Assembly (NCBI GenBank): GCA_965204405.1
Contig: CBDBEN010000005.1
Location: forward strand, 2,294,001-2,358,000
Source: JANQPX01 sp965204405
Lineage (GTDB): Bacteria; Pseudomonadota; Alphaproteobacteria; Geminicoccales; Geminicoccaceae
DNA: 64,000 bases
Reading direction: 5' to 3'
The notes under the pieces were generated by a model. The model was not told where the DNA came from and searched no databases. It saw only the letters and a list, made by a program, of their open reading frames with translations. A program made the translations under genes and the position numbers. This document shows positions 43,076 through 51,891 of the stretch, piece by piece (the first letter of the stretch is position 1; every line of letters begins with the position of its first letter).

Positions 43076-44470
43076 GTGCGCGTGTTAAAGGGCTTTCGGC
43101 ATGTTTTCTCCCCAGAGCGTTTCAGCGCTGCAGAGGGGCTTCTTGGCGCGACCGCGCTGGTTCTCGTCATCTGGCTGCTATGGCCCGACGGCAATCCGTC
43201 CGGTCCTGAGCAGCGCGTTGCATGGCAACAGCAGCTGAATGAGACCCCGCTGCAACAATCGGATGAAGACGACGCCCACGGCGCGGGTCAGATGGCGGGT
43301 ACCGCCGACCTCCGGGAAGAGACGTCGATAGGAAACGTAAGGTCGGCACCCGAGCGTCGCGCTTTGGCGAAACCGTCGGAGCTTGCCGACCGCTATGCCA
43401 GCCGTTCTACCAAAGGGCCGGTGGCTATTCCCGTTGCGCGCGGTATCCGGCCTGAACAGATCGAGTCCGTCATTGAGGATACGTCGACACTCTCCGAGGC
43501 TGAAATCGCGGTCGCTCCAGCGGTTGAAGAAGATGTTGCGCCCGTTGTGGATCAGTCGCCGGCTGCGGCCGGCGGATTGTCGGCCGAAGAGCGTCGAAGG
43601 CCCGATGGTCTCGAAACGGCACGCAACAACTCTGTCCATGTCCGGCAGCGCCCACGCGACGACGCCCCGAGCTGGCTGAAGAATGCCGTTGCTGCAAGCT
43701 TGATTGACGACCGGCCCGTCATCGCCGTGGTGATCGACGATCTCGGGCTAAACCGTGTCAGCACGCGCGCGCTTAACGATCTGCCCGGGCCTCTGACTCT
43801 CGCCTTTCTGCCCTATGCCGGGAATATCGAAGCCCAGACCGTGGCGGCGAAACGTGCCGGTCACGAATTGATGGTTCATTTGCCGATGGAACCGCTGGGC
43901 TCGGCCTGGCCTGGTCCCGACGCCCTGATCACCAGCCTTGGCCGTGACGAGTTTGTCCGGCGCCTCGAGAGCAATCTCGATCGGATCAAGGATTATGTCG
44001 GGGTCAACAATCATATGGGATCGCGACTGACCTCCGATCGCGGGCGCATGGATCTGGTGATGCGGGAGCTCAGGGAACGGGATGTCCTGTTTCTGGATTC
44101 GCGAACAAGCCCGCAATCGGTCGCCAGCGAGGTGGCTAGCAGGAATGGTGTGCCGAATACCACGAGGGACGTTTTCCTGGATCATGTGATCGACCTTCAG
44201 AAAATTCGGAGCCAAATGGCGAAGGTCGAACGTATTGCCCGGCTGACAGGCAGCGCTGTCGCCATCGGTCATCCGCATGCCGCGACGATCGAAGCACTGG
44301 CTGATTGGCTGCCCAAGCTTTCCAAGCGGGGCTTCGTGCTTGCCCCAATCAGTGCTGTCGTGGCCCGCAGGGCTTGTGACGACGGCCTGCTGATCGCAGC
44401 AGAGACTTGTGGCCGTTATCTTTCCGCTGAAAAACCCTCTATACCGGCCGTCATCGCAGGCGGCGGCTAA
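43076..44470 (+). CDS. Divergent polysaccharide deacetylase family protein (YibQ-like)
   Basis: A 464-residue exported or anchored protein. An N-terminal hydrophobic segment (GLLGATALVLVIWLLWPDG, about residues 21-39) is followed by a 170-residue acidic, Pro-rich linker and the deacetylase-like NodB-fold domain from about residue 213. The latter has VIDDLGLN, LAFLPYA, MVHLPMEP, GVNNHMGSRL and AIGHPHAATI. The start is GTG, with GGAGG 21 bases upstream but nothing nearer; a second GTG follows two codons later. Members are found near septal or lipid-transport genes; their substrate is unproven. Followed by the Nudix gene. Confidence 0.85.
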   Translation: MRVLKGFRHVFSPERFSAAEGLLGATALVLVIWLLWPDGNPSGPEQRVAWQQQLNETPLQQSDEDDAHGAGQMAGTADLREETSIGNVRSAPERRALAKPSELADRYASRSTKGPVAIPVARGIRPEQIESVIEDTSTLSEAEIAVAPAVEEDVAPVVDQSPAAAGGLSAEERRRPDGLETARNNSVHVRQRPRDDAPSWLKNAVAASLIDDRPVIAVVIDDLGLNRVSTRALNDLPGPLTLAFLPYAGNIEAQTVAAKRAGHELMVHLPMEPLGSAWPGPDALITSLGRDEFVRRLESNLDRIKDYVGVNNHMGSRLTSDRGRMDLVMRELRERDVLFLDSRTSPQSVASEVASRNGVPNTTRDVFLDHVIDLQKIRSQMAKVERIARLTGSAVAIGHPHAATIEALADWLPKLSKRGFVLAPISAVVARRACDDGLLIAAETCGRYLSAEKPSIPAVIAGGG

Positions 44471-44529
44471 CGGCATAACCGCCTCATTTTTGACGACACG
44501 GCTGCCTAATGCCGTTACGATCAACTTCC

Positions 44530-45069
44530 ATGAGCTGGACAACGCGCATCAAGGTGGGCCTCGCTTCGATCATTTTTCGGCATCGCGTGCTGAACCGCTG
44601 GGCTCATAAGCAGCTCCCGAGAAAGCGCATGGCCGCCGGCGTCCTGCTGTTCGATGAGGCAGGCCGGCTCCTCCTGGTCAAACCGAGCTATCGGAACTAT
44701 TGGCTTGTTCCAGGCGGGATCGTTGAAAACGATGAGCCACCCTGGCAGGCTGCGCGTCGAGAGACCTTGGAGGAAGTGGGGCTGGAGCTCGACCAGCTTC
44801 GTCTGGTTGCCATGGACTGGCGATCGACCGATGATCGCTATGACGATAGCCTACATTTCCTGTTTGACGGCGGCACCTTATCGTCGGGGCAGCGGGCGTC
44901 GATCACATGCGACGGTATCGAGATCGTCGATCACCGTTTCGTTTCGAGAGACGAAGCCCGAGACCTCCTGAACCCGCATCTGATGCGCAGAGTCCTGCCT
45001 TGCTGGCAGAATGATCCGGGCCGTCCCTTGATCATGAACCGCGGGGAGCCTGATCCCGGCACGATTTAG
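44530..45069 (+). CDS. Nudix hydrolase
   Basis: A Nudix-family pyrophosphohydrolase of about 179 residues. The Nudix box GGIVENDEPPWQAARRETLEEVGLEL matches GX5EX7REUXEEXGU at about residues 62-87. Upstream, VLLFDEAGRLLLVKPSYRNYW is the usual first strand. ATG at 44530 gives MSWTTRIK; an ATG seven codons earlier is possible. The N-terminal 30 residues are basic and hydrophobic. A dinucleoside polyphosphate or NDP-sugar substrate is possible. Confidence 0.87.
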   Translation: MSWTTRIKVGLASIIFRHRVLNRWAHKQLPRKRMAAGVLLFDEAGRLLLVKPSYRNYWLVPGGIVENDEPPWQAARRETLEEVGLELDQLRLVAMDWRSTDDRYDDSLHFLFDGGTLSSGQRASITCDGIEIVDHRFVSRDEARDLLNPHLMRRVLPCWQNDPGRPLIMNRGEPDPGTI

Positions 45070-45093
45070 GCAATGCGGAATATCCACAGCCTT

Positions 45094-45963
45094 TCAGCGC
45101 GCTGCTGCAAGCTGATGACCGAGCGATACGGCAAGGGTCAAAGATAGACACATCGCCGTACTGAGTGGGCGAAAGCCCTGCACTTCGCTTTCCACCAACT
45201 CCAGGCTCACTTTGCTTAGGCGCGCGAGCGGGCTCAGTGGGCCGTCCGTGATCCCGATGATCGGCACCCGGTTTTCGTGGCAGCGCTGAATGATTGCAAC
45301 CACTTCAGGCGCATAGGGTCGAAAGCTCACCGCAAGAACGACGCCGTCCTTGCGAATGGCTCGGCTTTGCTGTTCAAGCATGCCGCCGGTGCCATCCAGC
45401 AAAGAGGCAAGACAGCCTAGTTCGGTGAGGAGATAGGTGAGGTAGCTCGCGACCGGGAAAGCCCGCCGCTGCCCAATCACATGAATGGAAGAGGCGCCGG
45501 CGATGATGTCGATCGCCTCCTGCAGTCGCTCCGAAGGCAGATCCTGGCGGAGCCGTTCCAAGCCCTCGATCCCCGCCGTAGAAAAATCATTCAGGATCGA
45601 GGACGGCACAATCTCGCCTTCCTGGTCCTGCTGATCATGCAGCCTTTTGATGCGCTCGCCATAGGTTGGCGCATGGGCAACCAGGCGCGCCCGAAAAAGA
45701 CGCTGCATCTCGGAGAAACCTTCGAAGCCCAGCGCCTTGGAAAAGCGAATCAGGCTGGAAGGGGGGACCTTGGCGCGTGCGGCGATGACGGCGATGGTTT
45801 CGAGCGCCATGTCGTCAGGGTGAGCCAGCGCATATTCTCCCACCTCCTGAAGCCGCCGGCTGAGGCCTTCATAATGATCGGTGATGGTTTGCTTCAAGCT
45901 GTCGAAGCTGTCCGGGCGATGCCCGGCCTGTGCTGCATCATGTCGATTGGTCGAGCGTGGCAT
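45094..45963 (-). CDS. MurR/RpiR family transcriptional regulator
   Basis: A 289-residue regulator. The N-terminal RpiR helix-turn-helix (LETIAVIAARAKVPPSSLIRFSKALG) lies at about residues 50-80, and the C-terminal SIS sugar-phosphate-binding domain (SSIHVIGQRRAFPVASYL, VLAVSFRPYAPEV, IIGITDGPLSPLA) from about 150. The start follows GGAGGACAGGGC; a longer frame adds 32 residues. It is divergent from the PLP decarboxylase, and a 15-base inverted repeat between them is a likely operator. Its effector would be a phosphosugar or a related small ligand. Confidence 0.9.
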   Translation of the reverse strand: MPRSTNRHDAAQAGHRPDSFDSLKQTITDHYEGLSRRLQEVGEYALAHPDDMALETIAVIAARAKVPPSSLIRFSKALGFEGFSEMQRLFRARLVAHAPTYGERIKRLHDQQDQEGEIVPSSILNDFSTAGIEGLERLRQDLPSERLQEAIDIIAGASSIHVIGQRRAFPVASYLTYLLTELGCLASLLDGTGGMLEQQSRAIRKDGVVLAVSFRPYAPEVVAIIQRCHENRVPIIGITDGPLSPLARLSKVSLELVESEVQGFRPLSTAMCLSLTLAVSLGHQLAAAR

Positions 45964-46042
45964 GCCCTGTCCTCCCAGCCTCGACGTTGCCCCCCCAAAG
46001 CGTTGACGAACGGCTGGATGAATGATGAAAACGATCCCTTGC

Positions 46043-46086
46043 TGGTTCTTTTCGATCAAAAACTTCCTTTGGATCGAAAAGAACCA
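46043..46086. promoter_or_regulatory. Inverted repeat between rpiR-type gene and decarboxylase gene
   Basis: TGGTTCTTTTCGATC (46043-46057) and its perfect reverse complement (46072-46086) are separated by 14 bases. Placed 80 bases upstream of the regulator and 129 bases from the decarboxylase, it is a probable operator for the RpiR-family protein. A transcribed hairpin is an alternative. Confidence 0.6.
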
Positions 46087-46214
46087 CGGTTCTCAAGGGT
46101 CTAGTACTCTCTGCAACCAACCACTTCGGACGTGAGTGATTGATCCAGACCACTAGCATGCGGTGCCCTTCCGGGATAGCCCGTGCTGCAAGCGCCCGCT
46201 GACTTAATAGGAGC

Positions 46215-47642
46215 ATGGCAATTATGGACAGAGATGAGTTTCGCAAATGGGCGCATCGCGCGGCCGATTGGTCGGCAGACTATCTGGAGACGGTTGATCA
46301 AAAACCTGTCCGTGCCCAGACGGCACCGGGTGAGATCGCGGCACAGCTTCCTGAAATGCCGCCCGAAGCGGGCGAGGATATGGCCTCAATTTTCGATGAT
46401 GTCGAAAAGATCCTGATGCCTGGCATGACCCATTGGCAGCATCCTCGCTTCTTCGCCTATTTTCCAGCGAACTCCAGCCCTCCTTCGGTCATTGCCGAAT
46501 ATCTGACGGCCACCATGGCGGCGCAATGCATGCTCTGGCAAACGTCTCCCGCCGCCACCGAGCTTGAAACCCGTGTGCTCGAATGGCTGCGCCAGATGCT
46601 GGGCCTGCCGGCCGGCTTTCAGGGCGTTATTCAAGATAGTGCATCATCGGCAACCCTTGCCGCCATTCTCACCGGGCGCGAACGTGCACTCGGTTTTCGA
46701 GGGAACACCAATGGCCTGACCGCCCATCCGCCGATCCGTGTCTATTGTTCCGCCCAGGCTCATTCCTCCATCGACAAAGCCGTCTGGATTGCCGGCATAG
46801 GACAAGACAATCTCATTAAGGTCGCGACACGCGACGGCAATGATCTGGACCCTGTCTCGCTTGAACTGGCGATCCAAGCCGATCTTGCAGCCGGCTATCG
46901 CCCCGCTGTCCTAATCGGCACGATCGGTAGCACCAGCATTGGGGCGATGGACGATCTGAGAGCGCTAGGCGAGGTGGCAAAGCGTCATGGCCTCTATTTT
47001 CATGTCGATGCGGCCTGGGCAGGAAGTGCCCTGATCTGCGAGGAATACCAATCTTTGATCGACGGTATCGAGACGGCGGACAGCTTTGTCTTCAACCCGC
47101 ATAAATGGCTGCTGACCAACTTCGACTGCACCGCTCACTTTGTTAGGGATCCTGACGACCTTGTGCGCACACTCGGTATCCAGCCCGACTATTTGGCGAC
47201 GCCGGGCCGAGTCGGCCCAGACTACAGCGAGTGGTCCATTCCCTTGGGCCGGCGCTTTCGCGCTCTCAAGCTCTGGTTCGTTATCCGAAGCTACGGCGTC
47301 GAAGCGCTCCGCACCGTCATCCGCAACCATTGCCGATGGCTGGGCGATCTCGCAGAAAAGATAGACTCAGAACCGAGCTTCGAGTTGGTGACCCAGCCAT
47401 CTTTGTCGTTGTTGACGTTTCGCTTTGCCCCTGAGGGGACAGAGGATTTCGATGCGCTGAACGCCAAGCTCCTTCAGGCGATCAATGACGATGGCCGCAT
47501 CTACCTGACGCAGACAAGCTTCAACGGAGCCTATGTCATCCGTTTTCAGGTTGGGCAACTCTATACCACTGAAAAGGACGTGGTTTCGGCATGGGCAATC
47601 ATAGGAGAGATTGCGGAGACTTTAGCCGATCCCGCGCAATGA
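46215..47642 (+). CDS. PLP-dependent group II decarboxylase (aromatic-amino-acid decarboxylase-like)
   Basis: A 475-residue decarboxylase of the group II family. The PLP Lys is in NPHKWLLTNFDC near residue 297, with HVDAAWAGSA near residue 260 carrying the Asp that contacts the pyridine nitrogen; GMTHWQHPRFFAYFPANSS near residue 71 is the usual substrate-side block. Relatives decarboxylate tyrosine, tryptophan, DOPA or phenylalanine. ATG at 46215 is preceded by AGGAG; the next ATG is three codons later. It is a single gene facing the RpiR regulator. The exact amino acid is not determinable. Confidence 0.92.
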   Translation: MAIMDRDEFRKWAHRAADWSADYLETVDQKPVRAQTAPGEIAAQLPEMPPEAGEDMASIFDDVEKILMPGMTHWQHPRFFAYFPANSSPPSVIAEYLTATMAAQCMLWQTSPAATELETRVLEWLRQMLGLPAGFQGVIQDSASSATLAAILTGRERALGFRGNTNGLTAHPPIRVYCSAQAHSSIDKAVWIAGIGQDNLIKVATRDGNDLDPVSLELAIQADLAAGYRPAVLIGTIGSTSIGAMDDLRALGEVAKRHGLYFHVDAAWAGSALICEEYQSLIDGIETADSFVFNPHKWLLTNFDCTAHFVRDPDDLVRTLGIQPDYLATPGRVGPDYSEWSIPLGRRFRALKLWFVIRSYGVEALRTVIRNHCRWLGDLAEKIDSEPSFELVTQPSLSLLTFRFAPEGTEDFDALNAKLLQAINDDGRIYLTQTSFNGAYVIRFQVGQLYTTEKDVVSAWAIIGEIAETLADPAQ

Positions 47643-47702
47643 GGTTTTTTTCCGACAGAAGATCCGATGTCGGCTCGGTCGCATTATGCGTTCTCCTCGG
47701 AA

Positions 47703-50159
47703 TCATAGTGGATGCAGGAGGGCAACGCTTTCATTGCTGACGGCTGCCATCGTTGTGGATACCCGGGTCAGCCAGGCTTCGGCATCTCTAGCAGAGAGGG
47801 GTTTCGAAAAAAGGAAACCCTGAAACTCCGTGCAGCCGATCTCGCTTAGGATGGCCACCTGCTCCAAGGCTTCAATACCCTCTGCGACCGTTGCGCAGTT
47901 CAAGCCGTCGGCCATGGTGATCATTGATTTCACGATCGTCGGGACCCGAGGATCTTCCGTAAGCTTGGTGATCAGGCTGCGATCAATCTTGATGACATCC
48001 ACCGGCAACTCGGCAAAGCGGGCGAAATTGGAATAGCCTTGACCGAAATCGTCGATAGCGATCTTGAGGCCGAAGTCATGAAGCCTCTGGATGACCTGCC
48101 TTGCGGTATTTTCGTTGCTGAGCACGGCATGTTCGGTCACCTCCAGTTCGATCCTCGCTGGGTCGACATTGGCTTCCTGAACGAGTTCGATCACGTGATT
48201 GGCCATGCCGGGGTCGGTGAGCTGCCGGGTGGACATGTTGATCGATAGCGCGAGGTCCGGGTGCTTGGGCGACCAGCTCGCAAGCTGCTGCAAGGCCTTG
48301 CGCAGCACCCAATGGTCGATCGCGATGATGGTGTCGGTTGATTCCACCGTCGTCAGGAAGTCATTGGGCTGGCGCTGACCGTCTTCGGGGTGATTCCACC
48401 TGATGAGGGCCTCCATGCAGCGCACCTGGCGGGAGGCTGCGTGGAAGCGCGGCTGATAGTGAAGCTCGAACTGATCGAGCTGCAGCGCCCGGGGAATCTC
48501 GCGCCTTACCTGTTCGGCCTCATTCAGGGCCGTTTCGATTTTTCGGTCGTAGAAGCGATAGGTGTTCTTGCCGGCACGTTTTGCTTCATACATGGCCATG
48601 TCGGCATGACGGATGAGCATGGTGTAGCTATCGCCGTCATCGGGATATCTGGCGAGGCCGATGGAGGCACCGACGATGGCTTCCTGGGTGCCGAGCCGGA
48701 ATGGTTCGCGGACGCAGCGCAGGATGGCCTTGGCAATCGTGTCCATGTCGCCGTCGCGTTCAGCGCCGGCCAAAAAGGCGGCAAATTCATCGCCGCCAAG
48801 CCTCGCCAGGAGGCTTCCCCTGCTGAGCTGGGTTCGAATCGATATCAGTTCGTTGGCCTCGTCCACCGCAGGGCTGAATTGATCGAACAGCGCTTTCAAG
48901 CGAAGCGAAAAGCAGCGCAACAGTTCATCGCCGAGATCGTGCCCGTGAGTGTCGTTCACCGCTTTGAAACCATCCAAGTCGATAAAGATGATCAGGCCGC
49001 GGCGATTGGTGTTTTGCAGCTCGACCAGCTTGTCACTGACATACCGGCGAAACATGGCCCGGTTCGCAAGGCCGGTGGTCTTATCCTCGTAGGCCAGCTT
49101 GTTGATGTGAACCATATTTTCCCGCAGCCGCCGGATCATCGCATTGAAGCTCGACTGTACGCGGCGAAACTCGAAGGGTACCAGCTCGCTTTTCAGCTCG
49201 GTGATCTCCACCGGATCGTCTCCCTGGACGACTTTATCGGCCGCCTGGCTGATCAGCTCCAGCGGCCGTGCGAACATGATCGCCACGACCCAGGCACAGG
49301 CGCAGGCAATGGCGAGACCGATCAGGAATACGGTGATGGCGGAGGTTTCCGCTTGCTTGGCTTTTTCCTGCAGCTCAACGATCGGCTGTGGGATCATCAC
49401 GCCCCAGCCGGCCTCCGGAACGACGGTGAAGCCTGCGATCATGTCCCCTTTCAGCGCTGGCGAGTAGAAGGTCTGGATGCCGGTTTCACCATTCAGCATC
49501 CGAGCGACCGCCGAAACTTTGGAGAGATTGCGGCGTGCGGCAATCCAGTCGTCAAGGGGGTGGGCAAGGACATTGCCCTTATGATCGACGATCGCCGCAT
49601 GGCCGAGGACGCCGAACGAAATGGCCTTGCCCAGGCGGACGAAGTAATCGGTGTTTAAGGCACCGATCGCGACGATATCGCCGAAGCGCCGAACCACATA
49701 CATGATCGGGTCACCTTCGGGGCCCTTGAGCACCTCGCTGAAAGTTGCGCGGTCTTCGCGCGCCAGCCTCGCGAAAATATGCATCCGCGGGGCGGGCACC
49801 ACAGACGGGCAAGGCAAGGCGATCGGGCTGATCTCGGAGATGACGCGGCCCGTGGCTTCGTCGGCGATGCAGATATGCCGAAAGCTCAGATTGAGAAGGA
49901 GGTCCTGAGGCTGCTCCATCTGCCGCTCTTTGATCACATTAGTGGCGATCAGATTAAAAGCGGTGATCACATCTTGATGATAACGCTCGAGGGCGGCACC
50001 CAAGTTTCGCGCCAGGAGAAGATGACGGTCCCGCACGTCATCGAACTCGCTTTGCAGAACTTGCGAATGCGGCCAGGCCCAGAAGACCGTGAGCGGAACG
50101 GCCGTCAGAATTAAGAAAAGCGAGATAAGTGCATAGCGCAGGCGCATGGGGGCAACCAT
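47703..50159 (-). CDS. GGDEF-EAL membrane protein (diguanylate cyclase/phosphodiesterase)
   Basis: An 818-residue c-di-GMP enzyme. Residues 8-25 and about 272-292 are membrane helices enclosing a periplasmic dCache-like sensor, followed by a HAMP-like linker. The GGDEF domain holds an intact GGDEF motif (LLARLGGDEFAAF). The EAL domain shows MEALIRWNHP, MSTRQLTDPGM, ELEVTEHAVL, IAIDDFGQGYSN and VIKIDRSL, so both active sites look complete. No RxxD inhibitory site is seen just before GGDEF. It is transcribed alone; the sensed signal is unknown. Confidence 0.93.
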   Translation of the reverse strand: MVAPMRLRYALISLFLILTAVPLTVFWAWPHSQVLQSEFDDVRDRHLLLARNLGAALERYHQDVITAFNLIATNVIKERQMEQPQDLLLNLSFRHICIADEATGRVISEISPIALPCPSVVPAPRMHIFARLAREDRATFSEVLKGPEGDPIMYVVRRFGDIVAIGALNTDYFVRLGKAISFGVLGHAAIVDHKGNVLAHPLDDWIAARRNLSKVSAVARMLNGETGIQTFYSPALKGDMIAGFTVVPEAGWGVMIPQPIVELQEKAKQAETSAITVFLIGLAIACACAWVVAIMFARPLELISQAADKVVQGDDPVEITELKSELVPFEFRRVQSSFNAMIRRLRENMVHINKLAYEDKTTGLANRAMFRRYVSDKLVELQNTNRRGLIIFIDLDGFKAVNDTHGHDLGDELLRCFSLRLKALFDQFSPAVDEANELISIRTQLSRGSLLARLGGDEFAAFLAGAERDGDMDTIAKAILRCVREPFRLGTQEAIVGASIGLARYPDDGDSYTMLIRHADMAMYEAKRAGKNTYRFYDRKIETALNEAEQVRREIPRALQLDQFELHYQPRFHAASRQVRCMEALIRWNHPEDGQRQPNDFLTTVESTDTIIAIDHWVLRKALQQLASWSPKHPDLALSINMSTRQLTDPGMANHVIELVQEANVDPARIELEVTEHAVLSNENTARQVIQRLHDFGLKIAIDDFGQGYSNFARFAELPVDVIKIDRSLITKLTEDPRVPTIVKSMITMADGLNCATVAEGIEALEQVAILSEIGCTEFQGFLFSKPLSARDAEAWLTRVSTTMAAVSNESVALLHPL

Positions 50160-50305
50160 TTGGATGTCACATTGGTCTTTAGGATGCCTACGCTTTAGTT
50201 AAGATTCCCTTATCGAACAGGCCGCTTATCGACTAGTGTCCATCTAAGTTGCACTGAACAGGCCGAGTTCGATCATTTCAAAGGCAATTTTGAGGGAGTT
50301 AAGAG

Positions 50306-50902
50306 ATGACCGAAGCCGAGAAGCTTGAACTCGAGATCACGCAAAAAGCCCAGCGGTTGGCTGAATTGCGCCGAAAAGAGAAGGATATCGATGTCTCGAA
50401 CTACGTCTTCCAAACGCTTGACGGCGAAATCAGCCTGTCGAGCCTTTTTGGAGATCGCGAGCGTCTGCTGATGATCCACAATATGGGGCAGGGGTGCCGT
50501 TATTGCACGCTTTGGGCGGATGGGATCAATGGCGTTCTGCATCATCTGGAGGATGCGATGGCGGTTGCCCTCGTCTCGAAGGATTCGCCGGAGACACAGA
50601 GATGTATGGCGCTCGATCGCGGCTGGAAATTCCGCTTAGCCTCCCACGGAGGCGGCCCTTATATGGTGGATCAGTGTGCGATGGGCGAGCATGCCAACTA
50701 CCCCGGTGCTGCGGTTTACGAACGCAGGGAGAACAAGATCCTGCGTCGCGCGCGGGCGATGTTCGGCCCGGGCGATCTCTATTCACCCGTCTGGCACTTT
50801 CTCGCTCTTGCCGGCCTTAGTGAACAGGACTGGACGCCGCAATATCACTATTGGGGGCGACCGGAAAAACTAGATGATGGCGGCGAAAATATCAGATTTT
50901 GA
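50306..50902 (+). CDS. DUF899 family thioredoxin-like protein
   Basis: A 198-residue thioredoxin-fold protein of the DUF899 type. A coiled N-terminus (EITQKAQRLAELRRKEKDI) precedes the fold; the active-site-like CRYC lies in MGQGCRYCTLWADG near residue 62. The C-terminal HYHYWG-like end (QYHYWGRPEKLDDGG) is family-typical. Its redox partner is unknown. It stands alone, converging on the XdhC-like gene. Confidence 0.87.
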   Translation: MTEAEKLELEITQKAQRLAELRRKEKDIDVSNYVFQTLDGEISLSSLFGDRERLLMIHNMGQGCRYCTLWADGINGVLHHLEDAMAVALVSKDSPETQRCMALDRGWKFRLASHGGGPYMVDQCAMGEHANYPGAAVYERRENKILRRARAMFGPGDLYSPVWHFLALAGLSEQDWTPQYHYWGRPEKLDDGGENIRF

Positions 50903-50940
50903 TTTTTGCGCTAAGTTTTCTTTTTAATTCAATAGGTTCA

Positions 50941-50979
50941 GGTGGCTTCGACTAGGCTTTTCTGTGTAGTCGAACCACC
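50941..50979. terminator. Hairpin between convergent DUF899 and XdhC-like genes
   Basis: GGTGG-C-TTCGACTA pairs with TAGTCGAACCACC (50967-50979) as a 13-base stem with one bulged base and a 12-base loop. It sits between convergent stops but is not followed by a clear T run. Confidence 0.45.
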
Positions 50980-50994
50980 GATGTGGCCGTGCCG

Positions 50995-51321
50995 CTAGTC
51001 GATGGCCTCGATGTAGACTTCGAGCTTACCTCCGCAGGCAAGCCCAACCTCCCAAGCCTGCTCATTGGAGATGCCGTAATCCAGTAGCTTGGGTGGGGTG
51101 CCGTCCATGACCTCGAACGCCTCTTTCACCACGGCTCCTTCTATGCAACCGCCTGAAACCGAGCCGACCATCTCACCCTTGTCGTTGATGCCGAGCTGGC
51201 TGCCGACAGGCCTCGGTGACGAACCCCAAGTGTTGACCACCGTCGCGATGGCGACCTTGTGGCCGTCATCCTGCCAGCTTGCGAGCTGTTGAAGAACTTC
51301 GTCATGATCGGTCATCGCCAT
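50995..51321 (-). CDS. Short XdhC family protein
   Basis: A 108-residue protein matching only the N-terminal XdhC_CoxI domain: VATVVNTWGSSPRPVGSQLG and GSVSGGCIEGAVVKEA, then LACGGKLEVYIE. Full XdhC, which inserts the molybdenum cofactor into xanthine dehydrogenase, adds a Rossmann domain that is absent here. Several Met codons open the frame; ATG at 51321, with CGAGG eight bases before, was chosen. No molybdoenzyme gene lies beside it; moaC and moeA are 11 kb away. Confidence 0.82.
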   Translation of the reverse strand: MAMTDHDEVLQQLASWQDDGHKVAIATVVNTWGSSPRPVGSQLGINDKGEMVGSVSGGCIEGAVVKEAFEVMDGTPPKLLDYGISNEQAWEVGLACGGKLEVYIEAID

Positions 51322-51374
51322 GGTCATTGCCTCGATCTTCGGCATGTACCGACATCGGCACACCATCGGCCAAC

Positions 51375-51406
51375 ATTATAGATATAGGCAATATTATAGA
51401 TATAGG
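51375..51406. repeat. Two direct copies of a 14-base AT-rich repeat
   Basis: ATTATAGATATAGG occurs at 51375-51388 and again at 51393-51406, spaced by 18 bases. It lies 54-85 bases upstream of the XdhC-like start, at a promoter position, and could be two regulator sites or duplicated -10 elements. Confidence 0.6.
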
Positions 51407-51471
51407 AATGACGTCGGACAACGGCAGGGCGCAACGCCGGTCAGGTCAACGCAGCGGGTCGTGCCGGCCCG

Positions 51472-51711
51472 TCAGCCGAGGACCGCGATGCAGCCGCCGC
51501 GGCTGCAATGGGCGTAGATGGCGGCCTCCGGGTCCGACGCTCCATGCCGGAGGCGGTAGTGGAGGCGATCGCCGCAGGCGGGGCAGGGGATATCGCCCTG
51601 GTCCCGATGCCGTACGGCCGCATCCCGATGGCAGGCATGGCACACTTCTTCGGGGCTTGTCGCCGGCACCATGGGCAGGCCATGGGCGAACATGGCACGT
51701 CGGTCGAGCAT
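51472..51711 (-). CDS. Small zinc-ribbon-like hypothetical protein
   Basis: A 79-residue protein with eight Cys or His in zinc-like pairs: VCHACHRD near residue 23, IPCPACGDRLHYRL near residue 41, and AHCSRGGC near residue 67. It has no hydrophobic segment. The ATG at 51711 was chosen over an upstream start by position only. No family is recognised. It lies upstream of the XdhC-like gene on the same strand. Confidence 0.55.
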   Translation of the reverse strand: MLDRRAMFAHGLPMVPATSPEEVCHACHRDAAVRHRDQGDIPCPACGDRLHYRLRHGASDPEAAIYAHCSRGGCIAVLG

Positions 51712-51891
51712 TGGTTTCCACTCTTCTTTGATCCTTGGCGAGCATAGACAGTCAGGATACGGCGTGCTGTGGGAATTCTCACACAAAGCGTTGATTCTTC
51801 GAAAAGGCTTGCCGCATGATCTCGGTCGGCGTTTTATCTCGGTATCTTTTTTTCTATCTTGAGTTTTCCAGTGGCGAGAAGGATGACGTGA

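Noticed and set aside
48390..49658. 422-codon plus-strand frame
   Set aside because: Antisense to the GGDEF-EAL gene, which has intact catalytic motifs.
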